From: Drosophila pseudoobscura
Lineage: Eukaryota > Arthropoda > Insecta > Diptera > Drosophilidae
Assembly (NCBI RefSeq): GCF_009870125.1
Contig: NC_046680.1
Location: 15,953,501 to 16,017,500, forward strand
Length of the DNA: 64,000 nucleotides
Direction: 5' to 3'
Positions 39,450 through 50,651 of the stretch are shown one piece after another; position 1 is the first letter of the stretch; each line of letters starts with the position of its first letter. The position numbers and the translations under genes were made by a program. The notes below the pieces were generated by a model, which saw only the letters and a list, made by a program, of their open reading frames with translations, was not told where the DNA came from and searched no databases.

Positions 39450-40643
39450 TTTGTGGTGATCATTCGAGGTCCCGACGACAACTTTGCGTAAGACCTCGAC
39501 ACCCTGTATTTCAATATCACATTGGTCGTTTATGCATATGTATATAGATCCAATGAGATACAAGAAAACAGCCAATCATTTGTTTAGTAACTTTAATTTT
39601 GGTTTAAATTGAATTTAACTTGTTTTACGAATTTTATTTGGCAATTAACATACATAATCACATATTTCTAAATTTTTGTTCATATTTTTTGATTTATGAT
39701 TCACAACTGTACAAACTGAATGAATTAATTATAATGTTATTGTAGAAATAACCAGAAAATGTCTTTATTTAAAGTGCTATTGGTAGCATATATAGATCTA
39801 ATATTTGCATACCAGAATCGGTATAATGTTTGGGATTACCTTTCCATTCTGTACACAAATGTTCATGATAGGATAGTGTTTTGTATTGCATTTAATCATT
39901 CATTGTTATATTCCCGAAATGCTCACGCAGTTCGGCATCGATCTAAAGATGGTCTGAAATGGTACGAGTATCTGGGACTGCTCCATTTATAAAATTTATG
40001 AGTAAATTTTGCAATCAGAAACTGATCAAGAAAGCAAGCCAGTAGAAAATATTTAGTACTTAGGATATTAATTGATATTGATGAAATATATTTTAAAGTT
40101 CTAAGCTATTATATTAATAAAACTAAATACTTAAACATCTAGTGTAGTCTACATTTGTTTTATTTGATTCAACAAATCGGAAGCTTAGAACGGAGGAGTA
40201 CATTTACATGTATGTATTTATGTGATATACCTTATATGCAATACATTTAAAGTTGATATGGACTAATGGAGCTTCTGCACAGTCAAATTACATTCGATTA
40301 GATCAATTAGATCTGACAGAAGAATATTACATCGGATGCGAATAGCAAAAACTCAATAAACGTTGCGATCTTCAATGTAACGGGGTAGAAAATAATACAA
40401 GCACTATATCTATGAGTTGATTGGTTGGTTGGGGTTAATATATCACTTTTCTTATATGTGGACATGTCAGATGTGCTAGAGTATTCTGTTAATTATAATT
40501 TCAGGAACATAAAGTGGGTTCTTGTGAGTAATAACAAATTGTGCGGCGTGTATAAATAATAATGAAGTATTTCTGGGTCTTTAAAAAGTAGGGGCAAGAA
40601 GAACATCTAATGTCATTCAAGCCTGTCTTGGGCGCTTCTATTA
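39450..40643. other. 3' flank of ADD1 and of the galactosyltransferase-like gene
   Basis: Very AT-rich, with several AATAAA/TTTATT signals. No gene; two short plus-strand frames are not credible. Confidence 0.5.
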
Positions 40644-42103
40644 CTAACAATTTGGGCGTTTGTGCAATCGCATGTGGTTGAAGTAACGACCTGGCGGCGG
40701 GCACCTAATCTTGTAGTCGGACACATAGTTCCATGCCTCCACCATGGTGTCGTCCTTTACCTGATGCTGCGTAATGCTGCCCTTGAAGGCGCACAGATGC
40801 TTTGAGTGGGCAAAGCTGAAGAGCGGGTGATGATGTCGCGTAATATGGGCACGCTGGGCGCACAGTCCGGTAATGTACACGTCCTCCAAGTACACAAGCG
40901 TCGTGTTCAGGGAGGCCTCGTACAGTCGCTGCACCACATCAATAGAGAGAAGGTAGCCGGCTCCAGACAAATACTTTGGATAGGACTCCGGCGGATACAT
41001 ATAGGAGGGCATGTACCACTTGCTGCTAACATCGTTCACGGGCACCACGTTGCAGAACTGGTGTCCGTACATCACCCCGCTCGTGTCGTTCAATCGATTC
41101 TGCGGCGACTTCACAAGGAATGTGTAACGATCGTGATAGTCCAGAGTATCATTGTACAGCGGAACGGAGCCGCCGAACAGAAAGTGCAGCAGATTGGGGA
41201 CATTTACAAAGGTGTCGTCGTCGCACTTGAGGAAGTACGCGGTACTATTGGCACAACTTCGGCTTATGTGCTTCAAGGCCATTACCGACTTGAGTGTTAG
41301 ATTGTTGTAGCTATCTACAAAGCTCTCCTGAATAATGTCGTTGTACTGCTCCGCCTCGCTGTGAACTCGAGATAACGTTTCGTTACCCACAAGGGATTCG
41401 TACTTGCTGCGACCCACAATAAACACAATTCGTACGGAGGCAGACAATGAATCACCTTCACCGCTAAGGTACTCAGCATAATGTTTCAGGCGCGCCGTCA
41501 TCGGTGGCAAGTAGTTTCCCTTGAGGTGACCATGTAACTTCACAAAGGCTCCGTAGTTAAACTCCGAAGTGTTTCCCCAGGTCTCGCGTATTGTCTGTCG
41601 TTGGTTGAAGTTGCCTAAGCTAGTGCAAACGGCGATTATCAGGAAGGTTTTGTTCCGACAAAATTCCCGCGGCACAATCAGCGCTGTCTCCTGCACAGGG
41701 TCTATGTAATCGCCTATGCTCCGGGAGGTCTCCAGTGTCCAGTCCGGTAAACCCACTGACAACGGAATATGAAACGAAAAGAAGATCAATACAATAGAGC
41801 TCAGCATCCTGAGCGGCTTCTCTTACCTCGACGCTTATGCCCATCCATGTACATCAATGGCAGGTAGACAAGGAGCAGAAGAAAAATAAATAATGCCATA
41901 AGGGTGTAGCATCCAAACCGACGCAAAATTCTTGGCAGAGGCAAGCGCGTTCGCCGCTGCAGCTTCATGGTTCCCCGCAGCTTGATCCTGGGCTGCCTTG
42001 CAGCTGTCTCTTCATCGGAGACAGATGCCGTCGACCCAGAGCTGACGGACGAGTCCGCCAGCAGAGCACACTGCTCCTCATCCCCAGTGCCTGCGTTGTT
42101 CAT
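40644..42103 (-). CDS. GT31 beta-1,3-galactosyltransferase-like, type II Golgi protein
   Basis: Exons 41827-42103 and 40644-41755 with a 71-bp phase-1 intron; 462 aa. Cytosolic N-terminus about 65 aa, signal-anchor about 65-85 (YTLMALFIFLLLLVYLPL), then a lumenal catalytic domain. GT31 hallmarks: TIRETWGN (beta3GT motif), FLKCDDDTFVN with the DxD metal site, YLSGAGYLLS and EDVYITGLCA. Several N-glycosylation sequons (NKT, NTS, NLT, NST, NDT). The acceptor cannot be told from sequence; Drosophila has several such genes, and CG33145 is my guess from memory. Intron 1 splits just after the anchor. The DRE at 42355 and an E-box CAGCTGAT near 42332 lie upstream. Confidence 0.88.
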
Positions 42104-42730
42104 TTGATCTTTATGTTCTGCAATCTCACTGTGGTCGGCGTTCGTTTTGTTTGCATTTCAGGTATTGCCGCGCATCTTTTCAATGCCAATTGATAATCCA
42201 AGCAGCAGCAGCAGTGTGATTGCACTGATTATAACAAATGAACAGAAGTGGAATTTTTGAATTAATTATTTGCGGCTCACAGACAACAGCAACAATCACA
42301 TCACCCTTAAAAACTGATAGAAGCTGCTATCCAGCTGATTACGTCCCTCGTGACTATCGATACACGTAAAATGTAAAGCATACACACGCTACCTACAGTA
42401 CATATGCCTTCATTCAAATCTAGGCCGGCGATCTACAAGTATTTTCCCCTATTGAGAATATTATTTGCCGTCCGCTCAAATTGGCGTTACAAAAATATAA
42501 GACTCGTCCATTTAGTGTATATATTTTGTCTATATCTTAATTTATTTATCATGTTTTATATACAATAATGTTGTGTTGCTCTAGGTCAAGTGCATCGAAA
42601 GATTCTAGGTCAGGTTAAAAATGGGGAGGTGATTGATCTTAATCTAAATTACATTTCTATTACAAAGTACATATAAAAACTCTTGGTTACATATTAATAT
42701 TGAGATGCCAGCCCTCGGACGGGACCAGCC
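42104..42730. other. GT31 promoter and RnrS 3' region
   Basis: About 630 bp. Holds the GT31 upstream motifs and AT-rich RnrS 3' UTR-like DNA. No gene. Confidence 0.5.
42355..42362. promoter_or_regulatory. DRE upstream of the GT31 gene
   Basis: TATCGATA 252 bp before the GT31 ATG, next to CCAGCTGATT (Ohler motif 5/E-box type). Confidence 0.5.
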
Positions 42731-44458
42731 CTAGAAATCGGCGTCAAGGGTAAACACGTTGTCCAGGCGACTCGTTACGACACCCATGCGCTGGTACTCG
42801 GCCACCTTCTTCTCAAAGAAGTTTGTCTTTCCGTCCAGCGAGATCATCTCCATGAAATTGAAAGGATTCTTAGTGTTGTAGATCTTACCCACACCGAGCT
42901 CCCCTAGCAGCCGATCGGCCACGAACTCGATGTATTGGGACATGAGAACACAGTTCATGCCAATCAAATTGACGGGCAGGGCTTCAGTGAGGAACTCCTG
43001 CTCGATTTCCACAGCATCCCTTATGATCTCGATGATGCGCTCCCGCTTGGGCCGCTGCACTAGATGGTGATACATGAGCACCGCAAAGTCGCAGTGAAGA
43101 CCTTCGTCACGGGAGATCAGCTCGTTGGAGAAGGTCAGACCGGGCATGAGACCACGCTTCTTCAGCCAAAAGATTGAGGCAAAGCTGCCACTAAAGAAGA
43201 TTCCTTCCACGGCCGCAAAGGCAATAATACGCTCGGCAAAGTTGGCCGATTTTGAGGATATCCAGGACATGGCCCAGTCCGCCTTGCGCTTTACAGCCGG
43301 CATGGTCTCAATAGCATTGAACAAGTAGTCGCGCTCCTGCGGCTCCCGTATGTAGGTGTCAATGAGCACGCTGTACATCTCGGAGTGCACATTCTCCATG
43401 GCTATCTGGAAGCCGTAGAAGCAACGTGCCTCCGTGATCTGCACCTCCTGACTAAAGCGCTCGACCAGATTCTCGTTAACAATGCCGTCCGAGGCAGCGA
43501 AGAAGGCCAGCACATGGGAGATAAAGTAGCGCTCGTTGTCAGTGAGACGGGCCCAGTCCGTCGCGTCCTTTGATAGATCCACCTCTTCCACAGTCCAGAA
43601 GGAGGCCTCCGCCTGCGAGATGAATACAATGTCAAATTATTAACATGTATGATACAGTACATTTTCAATACATTTTCCTTCCTTTCCTTTCCTTACATTC
43701 CTTATCGTAGTTGTTAGTATCTTTGGTCGGATCTCCCGCGCAAGAACGTGTTCATGTTTCATTAAGTAAACACATACCGCAAGGGCTGGGGCTGCAGACG
43801 CCCTATCATAAAGTTTGATTCATGCAATCGTGCACGCAACCGACGTGACTGGATTTTGGCGCGCTTTATCATGAAATTACCCGCCAGAAGAAGACACATA
43901 CACATACGCATACATACAAGCACACACATGTACATACCTTTTTGTACATCTGCCAGATGTCGTGGTACTGGATAGGGAATATAACGAAGCGGCGTGGATT
44001 CTCCCGGAGCAGGGGCTCAATAGAAGGGTCAAACGGCGATCCGGTCTTCTCCATAATGGACTGCGCCGGCTTTTCGGGGTCGGCTTCCTTAACTGCGCCA
44101 TTCTCTTCATTGCCAAAGGACATTTTGCGAACGTTGCTGGCGTTTTCAGTCAATACCTTCTTGCTGGGGCTCTAAATATGTATGCATAGTATGATAAATA
44201 TGTAAATTGAATGGTTAGCAAACCCTTAAAAATGTATAGCATGTATGTACATTTGTTGTGATGCGCGATATCGCTCCATTTCACGTATTCACACGGGAAC
44301 ATACACATGAAAAACGAGTGGCTATGTATAGCCTATATACTTGTAATGTGCATTCGAATGCATGCATGTAAATCCCATTGCATAAACGTGTCACTTACCT
44401 TCAGCGAGAATTTCTCCATGTTGTCGGCAATATTTTCCTTGGAAGCAACCTGAGACAT
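42731..44458 (-). CDS. RnrS: ribonucleotide reductase small subunit (R2)
   Basis: Class Ia R2 that houses the diiron-tyrosyl radical for dNTP synthesis. Exons 44399-44458, 43938-44171 and 42731-43612, phase-0 introns; 391 aa. Iron ligands, counted from the spliced protein: D140, E171, H174, E234, E268, H271; radical Tyr Y178 (in HSEMYS). The C-terminal FTLDADF is the R1-docking heptapeptide. N-terminal exon 1 encodes [13 protein letters not shown]..., including a KEN motif at 7-9, the class of APC/C degron found in vertebrate RRM2. Exon 2 starts SPSKK, a CDK-type site like the one near RRM2 Ser20. Both regulatory elements are inference from motif. Divergent from the RBM48-like gene over about 530 bp. 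Confidence 0.97.
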
Positions 44459-44598
44459 TTTGTAGTTGATTTTTCTTAAAAAGTGTCGTCAGAAAAGTTA
44501 ATATATTACGCGGAAAACCTGTTGTATGTTGTCTGAAATTTCACAATAAAATGATTGGAAAAACGGCGGTTCTTGGCTTATATGCCGGGCGGCAAGCT

Positions 44599-44618
44599 AT
44601 TTACTTTTCCCGCCAAAA
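44599..44618. promoter_or_regulatory. E2F-type site upstream of RnrS
   Basis: TTTTCCCGCCAAAA reads as an E2F consensus (TTTSSCGC class). It lies about 150 bp upstream of the RnrS start, consistent with the known E2F control of fly RnrS. Confidence 0.55.
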
Positions 44619-44628
44619 CGGAATTATC

Positions 44629-44680
44629 GGTCAGACCCATAGAAATATACCGAAATATACAGTCCCACTTTCAAAAATAC
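44629..44680 (+). repeat. dispersed repeat R1, short copy
   Basis: GGTCAGACCC, AGAAATATACC, GAAATATACAGT and CTTTCAAAAATAC follow the order of the R1 starts at 47798 and (reversed) 53223. Confidence 0.45.
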
Positions 44681-44784
44681 GAAAATAATACGCATGGGAA
44701 TCTGATGTGAATGGCACTGGAGAAGAAGCAGAAAATGAAAACAACGAAAAACAAAAACAACCCATATTTTCTTTAGGCGGGAAT

Positions 44785-44828
44785 AGTAGAGGGGGTCTAA
44801 GTGGGCTAAGTTCGGCTTTGTTATCGGT
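44785..44828. repeat. dispersed short repeat R2, copy 2
   Basis: TAGAGGGGGTCTAAGTGGGC then TAAGTTCGG and TTATCGG; same block as 16081-16118 and, reversed, 48041-48078. Confidence 0.55.
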
Positions 44829-44990
44829 ATTTATTTTGGTCATACTGATTTTCTTGCTACCATATCTAGCTAACACACCTTGCAAATTTTATACTTTTCA
44901 TAGTATTTTCTAGTTCTTTCCAGTATATTTTAAGACGCCGGCTTGCAGAAAAATAAATTAATTTGTTTTCCTTTCGAAATTTCGTTTCTT

Positions 44991-45596
44991 ATGGAGTCTG
45001 CAACTACCGACCACCACAAGCAACTGCAATACTGCACCACACGACTTCCATATCGACAGGGGCGGGAGTTAAAGGCAGTTAAGGTACGTACACAGAAACT
45101 AGATAGCTTTGCCCATAACGAATGCCTAGTTTTTCAGGTCTACACTGTTGCAAGCGAATCGAGGTACTTGCTGATCTTCGGAGTGCCTAAAATAAACCTT
45201 CAGGGAAATCTCAAGACCAAGCTGCAATGCTTTGGAAAACTGCAGTCGTGTGCGTGTATAACTCCGGAGATGGCTGCAAAGAGTGCGTGCAAAACACTGG
45301 CATGATCACTTGATCACAGAACTAAGTTACACCTGTTTGCAGTGGAACTGGAGGCTTTTACAGACGTCTTTGCCGTACAGTTTGAGCGGCTCGAGGTAGC
45401 ACGACGAGCAAAGCGGCAGTTGGATGCCAAACAGTTTTACGGCGGAACCCTGCACATCTCTTATGCGCCTGAAAGAGAGACTCTGCAAGAGCTGCGGGAG
45501 AAACTGATGAAACGAAGCCAGGAGGTGGCCCATCGGACTAGGCGAAATCGCACAGACCAGACGGACTCAACACCGGCCAAAAAGAGAATGAAATAA
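44991..45596 (+). CDS. RBM48-like RNA-binding protein
   Basis: Exons 44991-45083, 45138-45282 and 45343-45596; 163 aa, much shorter than human RBM48 (about 367 aa, long C-terminal tail). Conserved pieces: a pre-RRM block YRQGRELKAVKVYTV formed across intron 1, then RYLLIFGVP (RNP-2 region), and FTDVFAVQFERLEVARRAKR then FYGGTLHISYAPE (RNP-1 region and RBM48 signature). The C-terminus is basic. RBM48 works with ARMC7 in minor (U12) spliceosome function in plants and mammals; the same role in flies is inference. Introns of 54 and 60 bp, phases 0 and 1. Convergent with rho-7 (138 bp apart). Confidence 0.82.
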
Positions 45597-45734
45597 CGAG
45601 GGATAAATACACGACCGAGTCTGACCTTTTATTACTTTCCACACATTGTAAGGAGCCCCCGGGGGACTAAACGATATCCGTAACTATGAGCAGAACTGAA
45701 TTTGTTTCTTGTTAGAAAGGGTTTGGATTTGTCA

Positions 45735-47077
45735 TTATTTCGGCTTCGATTCGCGGATCTGGTGGTAGTAGTTCAGCAGGGTTAGGCGTTTCGCCCACAG
45801 CTGTGTACCGTAATACGCCCAGAATCTGTGGATTAACAAGTGAGTGAGTGAAAATCAACCGCCACATCCTACAGTTTACTTACATGCCAAAAATGGCTCC
45901 TCCTAAATGCGCCGCGTGGTCAAAGAACTTCCATCCCATCACGCAGCCCGCAAAGTCAATGCCCATAATCACTTTTATGCCTGCACTGGCGGAGAACGTC
46001 AGGGCGGGAAGAAACAATATGCTAAGCTGGGTATCTGGATACTGGGCGCACACGTATGCCAGCACTGTCATGATCGCTCCAGACTAGAGGAAAATTACAA
46101 GGTTTATTTGAAGGGACGAGGGAAACCTTGCCTTTGCATACGCACCGCTCCTAGAGACATGCCCACTTGTCGCGTGCCCGCCTTGTACAGAATGCTTATC
46201 AGACTGGAGAACACTCCGGCGCTCATGTAAAGGGCTAGGAACTGCTCCTTGCCAAGCGACGAAGCCGCGGCGTTGGCAAAGCTGTGCAACACATACATAT
46301 TGGCGAATATGTGCATGGCTGAGTAGTGGCTGAAAGTGGACAGAAACATGGGCCAGCAAACGATGCCTGCTCAGGGAAACAGGTGTTCATAACGAATGAT
46401 TCGGTTGAAGGTCTCGCCTGACTTACGCGCAGCCGGGTTGGATGTGAAATACGTGATCATTGTGGCTCGCAGGCGTGGAACACGCCACAGACCAAATACC
46501 AACAGATTTACAAGGCAGATGGGGGCAAACACCTTTTCGCCAGTGTTCAGATTGTCCCAGTACTGGCGGATTTCCAGTTTCAGCTGCGACCAACTGCTGC
46601 GCTCCACGAGCGATCGACTCTGCCACCAACCAAATTGCGCCTGCTTAGCCTTGGCAATGATCAGACTCCGTGTGTTTTCGTATTCCCAGATGGTGGCGCT
46701 GGTAAAGCATCCCACCGTAAACTGTAATCGAAAAGACATACAGAAAGACGTTCATATGGAATACTGATTACTTACTGCGCCTGTGAATGCGACCGCCTTG
46801 AATAAGTTGTTGTTCGGAACGGTTGTGCTTTCTGGGACCGGCTCCCCGCCCGAGGGCTTTACATTGCTGCTCTGTTTACTGTTGCCGTGAACGTATCGTG
46901 CTGGTGGCTTGGATCGCGGTGCAGGTACTATGTGTCGGCATGAAAAATTTTGACCATTTGCATATCTGTGTCTGTGGGATCTCGAACTGTGGTTAATCTG
47001 ACCCGTACACCGCCGTTGCCCCCTACTTACGTCACCTGGGAGAGCCAGCTCCTACAGAGCGAGCGATTTACAAGCAT
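45735..47077 (-). CDS. rho-7: mitochondrial rhomboid protease (PARL orthologue)
   Basis: Inner-membrane serine protease controlling mitochondrial fusion and the PINK1/Opa1 pathways. Six exons: 47031-47077, 46776-46986, 46427-46721, 46146-46366, 45884-46083, 45735-45825; 354 aa, all phases agree. Exon 1 starts [15 protein letters not shown], an Arg/Ser-rich presequence. Core features: [15 protein letters not shown] (first helix), [16 protein letters not shown], catalytic GASGAIM with Ser259 (the motif is split by intron 4), and DHAAHLGG with His317. The 58-residue Ser-His spacing equals human PARL (277 and 335). Upstream lies repeat R1. Confidence 0.95.
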
Positions 47078-47155
47078 TATAATTATAATAATTCGAAAGT
47101 TCAACAATTTGGCATGAATATGCCACTAATATTATGAGTCAAACGTCACAAATTT

Positions 47156-47385
47156 CAAAATATACCGTAAATATACTGACGCATTATTTGTATTCAAGTT
47201 CCATCATATTTCATCGTTTTTGATATTCGGTTGAATATTAACAGCTAGCTAAGACGCTCAGCTCTGAACTCATTATTTTTTCGGATTACTACATTAATTT
47301 CCTACAAGACTGGTTAAATTTAAGTTATCATTTATATTGGATTGTTGATAAAATAAGGTTTAAGCCAAACCGGTCAACAAAAATG
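47156..47385 (+). repeat. dispersed repeat R1, copy upstream of rho-7
   Basis: Starts CAAAATATACCGTAAATATACTGACG, then CAAGTTCC, TTTTTGATATTCGGTTGAAT, AACAGCTAGCTAA, TTTCCTACAAGACTGG and ends AAGGTTTAAGCCAAACCGGT. Colinear with the 20.5- and 47.8-kb copies. Its motif-6 words lie about 90 bp upstream of the rho-7 ATG, read toward rho-7 on the minus strand. Confidence 0.65.
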
Positions 47386-47797
47386 TCCACTACTAATATT
47401 TTCTTACATGGTAACTACACGCTAACTTCACATTTGCTACATATTAACTACACTTTTATGTAATTACCAAAGGCGACACTTGACGGGAAAGTGTGTTCGT
47501 TTGCCCGTTGTTTTTTTTCTTCATATTATCCCTATGGAAGCGCCAGGTTGAAAAACATCCGTTATACACTTTTTACCATGCATGATCACGAATAAGTTTT
47601 CAATGTGGCCTGGAACATGGCTCTATGTGGCATTTCTACTTCGTTTCTACATTGGTGCATTACACAAGAGGGTGAGTCTATAACGCGTCTTAAAATATAC
47701 TGGAAAGTACTAGAAAAAACTATGACAAGTAAATAAAATTGCGTGGTGTGTGAGCTAGACGTGGTGGTAAGAAAAAAGGAAAATCCGGTAAAGTATA

Positions 47798-47972
47798 CGG
47801 TCTGACCCTCAGAAATATACCATCTCATTTTAAAAATATACAGTAAGTATATACTGACGAATTCAGTTCTATTACGTACGTTTTTGATATTCCGTGGAAT
47901 ATTACTAGCTATATAGAATTATCCGATAATTTTATCCGATTAATGAATCAATTTTCTACTTGACCGGCACTT
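47798..47972 (+). repeat. dispersed repeat R1, best-preserved unit
   Basis: Order: CGGTCTGACCCTCAGAAATA, TACC, ATTTTAAAAATATACAGT, ATATACTGACGAATTC, AGTTCTATTACG, TTTTTGATATTCCGTGGAAT, ACTAGCTATATAGAA, ATTTTATCCGATTAATGAAT, CAATTTTCTACTTGAC. Used as the reference for orientation. No open frame of note. Confidence 0.7.
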
Positions 47973-48040
47973 GGCCCTTGATTGTTCTTGCCTTAATTTT
48001 TGTTGCTCAACAACAATATAGCGACTCGTATGATGGAAAC

Positions 48041-48078
48041 CCGAGCTTAGCCCACTTAAGCCCCCTATATTTAAATAG
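48041..48078. repeat. dispersed short repeat R2, copy 3 (reversed)
   Basis: AGCTTAGCCCACTTAAGCCC then CCTATATTTAAATAG: reverse complement of the block at 16081 and 44785. Confidence 0.55.
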
Positions 48079-48261
48079 TTCAACTACTCAAGGTAAATGG
48101 CGGAAAATATTAACAATTGTACATTCTTATAGATCCATCCTATCCTTCCCTTTAACTTGCCAAACCCCACGAATCTTTCATATGAACTGCGTTAAAATGA
48201 TTACCCCCTTGGCTTATAATAGGTTAATAGTTCTCCGGCAAGCATTGAAACCATATTGCTT

Positions 48262-48390
48262 AATTTTGATGTTCCGTCAAATATAATAAGCTACATAGAA
48301 CAGTTAGCCGTGCCCACATAATTTTATCCGATTATTGATTTAATTTTCTACTTGACTGGCTTATTCTAAATACTTGGTTTTATTGGGTTC
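48262..48390 (+). repeat. dispersed repeat R1, partial copy
   Basis: TTTTGATGTTCCGTCAAATA, AAGCTACATAGAACAGTTAG, CCCACATAATTTTATCCGAT, TTTAATTTTCTACTTGACTG. Joins the features of both units at 20.5 kb (GCCCACATAATTTTA and TTTTCTACTTGA). Confidence 0.6.
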
Positions 48391-48863
48391 CTTTATACCT
48401 TTGAAAATAAAATTCAATAGATTGGTGAAGTTTATAAATTAAACCATTATATACCTATACATACATACGTTACGTTTTGCGCGTAATTTAAATGTTCTAT
48501 TTGAGCTATGCCAATTTGGCGTTGCACATTTACTGTATACACTGTCTAAATTAGGCGGCCATGAACATGGTCATGGTCTTTCCACGCCGAAAGTCCTTGA
48601 CACGTTACTAAAGTTAGGGGATACCTGTGCCGGATGTGTTGGCGGTTACGAGCTGCTTTAGTGCTCTGGTCAGGGATCGACCTGCCTATTACCAAGTTAA
48701 TAGGATAGTTTTCCCTCTCCGAGCAGATCATCTCCGCGTCTTCTAAGTGTGAGTGTGTGTGATATGGTTTGGCCAAAATCAAATTATCTATTGTCGCGAG
48801 ACGTTCCAAATTTGATTTATAAAGAAAATTGCAGCTCATACTTAAAAATACCCCCAGCCCAAT

Positions 48864-50117
48864 TCAAAGTCCAATACCCGTCCATTTCTCGGACTGTGAC
48901 CACAACCACCTGGCCATATCATCATCTTTGGCAGCAGGAGCTAATTCTTTCGGCCTGCAGTCGCTGAAGTACTGACCCGACACGTGATCCAGGTCGGAAT
49001 CCAAAGCTGCAAAGAGTGTTGTCTGGGCACCGTTTCGAGGAGACTTCATGAGAGACCAAAGCAGTGGCCTGAGAATGGTCCTGAAAGCACACGAGAATTT
49101 GTAATATACCCAAGGGGGCAAGGGTGAACTGGACACACTCTACTACATACTGGGCCAACTTTGTTCGAAAGAATATCATATTCCTCGCTATTTCCGTGTC
49201 TGCTATGCCTGGATTCAGAGCATTAACTGTTACTGCGGTGCCCTCGAGACGTCTCGCAAGCTCCCGAGTGAAGAGTATGTTCGCCAGTTTGCTCTGGCAG
49301 TAGGCTGTTCCTTCGTCGTAGGACTGCTTGCTGTTAATGTCATCCACTTGGATACGGCCCCGCTCGTGCGCCTTGCTAGAAACGACTACGATGCGACTAG
49401 GTGCCGACTGCTTCAGTAAATCCAGCAACAGGTGGGTGAGAAGAAAGTGACCGATATGATTGACTCCCAAGTGCATTTCGAAGCCTTCTTTGGTGAGACT
49501 ACGCGGCTCCCAGAAGACACCGGCATTGTTGATCAGGATATGCAGCTTATCTTGCTCCTTCTTGAAACTGTCGAGGTCGATTTGATTAGATAAAAAGTAC
49601 AAATGTCGGTTCACGAATGATTCACCCATCGACAAAGTTCCGAACGGAATCCAAAGAGGACAAGTCACATTCCCGAGAGAAAACGTTTGAGTTCTTCGTT
49701 TCCTTCACGATCTCCTTGCGAGCTTTTTCCCCTTTATCCCTGTCTCGACATGCCATGTACACTGTAGCTCCTCTTCGCGCGAGCTCACGCACAGTCTCTC
49801 TGCCGAGACCCGTATTTCCGCCAGTCACAATTGCCACTTTGCCTGTCTCATCCGAGCACTTCTTGAACTTTTCCCCCTGCATGTATAGCCTGTGGCGAGG
49901 TAACACAATAGTTATTTCATTGGTGTCCAGATTGTGAAATTCTAATTCTGATAGTAATGTTTCCATGTCACTCTCAAATTTGATAACACCTATCGGTGTT
50001 ACATTTAACTTTGGGTCGAGTCGATAATTACCTCACGCATAATGCAATAATTCCAACAATTCCATGTGCCACAAAGAATGGGGCAATGCTTTGCAGAAAA
50101 TTTATAATAATTTCCAT
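48864..50117 (-). CDS. short-chain dehydrogenase, RDH11-like (SDR-A)
   Basis: Exons 50032-50117, 49626-49889, 49139-49567 and 48864-49080; 331 aa. N-terminal membrane anchor (about 5-27, [20 protein letters not shown]), then a classical SDR fold: TGGNTGLG cofactor loop (about 47-54), ACRD at the end of beta-2 (NADP-type), INNAG, and catalytic Ser (VVVSSKAH) with YCQSK. Closest to retinol dehydrogenases RDH11-14; the fly relatives I recall are the CG2064/CG2065/CG2070 group. Paralogous to SDR-B 0.5 kb upstream, same strand; exons 1 and 2 have identical lengths (86 and 264 nt), but the middle intron of SDR-B is absent here. The natural substrate is unknown. Confidence 0.9.
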
Positions 50118-50651
50118 TCTTGGCTCGTTCAGTGTCCAGACGTGAGTGATATTCCAGATTGCGACCAGCGAATTGTCTACAAAACTTTATATGTTATGGA
50201 CGACTGATAAAATTGATAGTGCAACACTCTACATATGAATGTCAAATAATCTAAAAACTGCTGCTCAAATCAAACCTTTAACATAGATAACTGGAAGCAC
50301 AAGTAGAAGACACCAGCGAGCGAGCGAGAGGACTTGTATTTCCCTATGATACTATGGAACGTACCTTTTGAACCGAGGGCTTTTAGCTTAAAAAGTAATG
50401 GAATATGTATATGTACACAGTATCTATTTTAAACCAATGATGATCAAATTGGCAAGCAACCGGTTTCGGTATAGAACACATTTTAAAAACGGTCATACAG
50501 CGATGATCAGCTGGCGTCAAAAGCAAATAGAAACCTCTGCTGTTAGCCAAGTTAACAGAGGATTGAAAACATGATAGGAATACTTTCGATTGTAGAAAAT
50601 GATTCATTTATGACTGTCAGAAAGTCTTTTCACGGTAATAAACGTTTAATC
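50118..50651. other. spacer between SDR-A and SDR-B
   Basis: About 530 bp, SDR-A 5' flank and SDR-B 3' flank. No gene, no repeat recognised. Confidence 0.5.

Larger units (their letters stand above)
44459..44990. promoter_or_regulatory. bidirectional RnrS / RBM48-like promoter region
   Basis: Contains a partial R1 block (44629-44680) with motif-6 words (AAATATACCG on plus), the R2 block (44785-44828) ending in TTATCGG, and another motif 6 near 44922 (CAGTATATTTT). Two GGCGGGAA/TTCCCGCC-like E2F sites occur (TTTTCCCGCCAAAA near 44605 and GGCGGGAA near 44777), fitting S-phase control of RnrS. Confidence 0.5.
47078..48863. other. 1.8-kb repeat-rich gap with promoter-like blocks, no gene
   Basis: Between rho-7 and SDR-A. 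No credible coding exon: a 108-aa plus-strand frame covers repeat sequence. It is made largely of R1 copies (47156-47385, 47798-47972, 48262-48390) and R2 (48041-48078), with extra motif-6-like words near 47691-47710. Confidence 0.65.

Noticed and set aside
47960-48286. 108-codon plus frame
   Set aside because: Covers repeats R1 and R2, no family resemblance.
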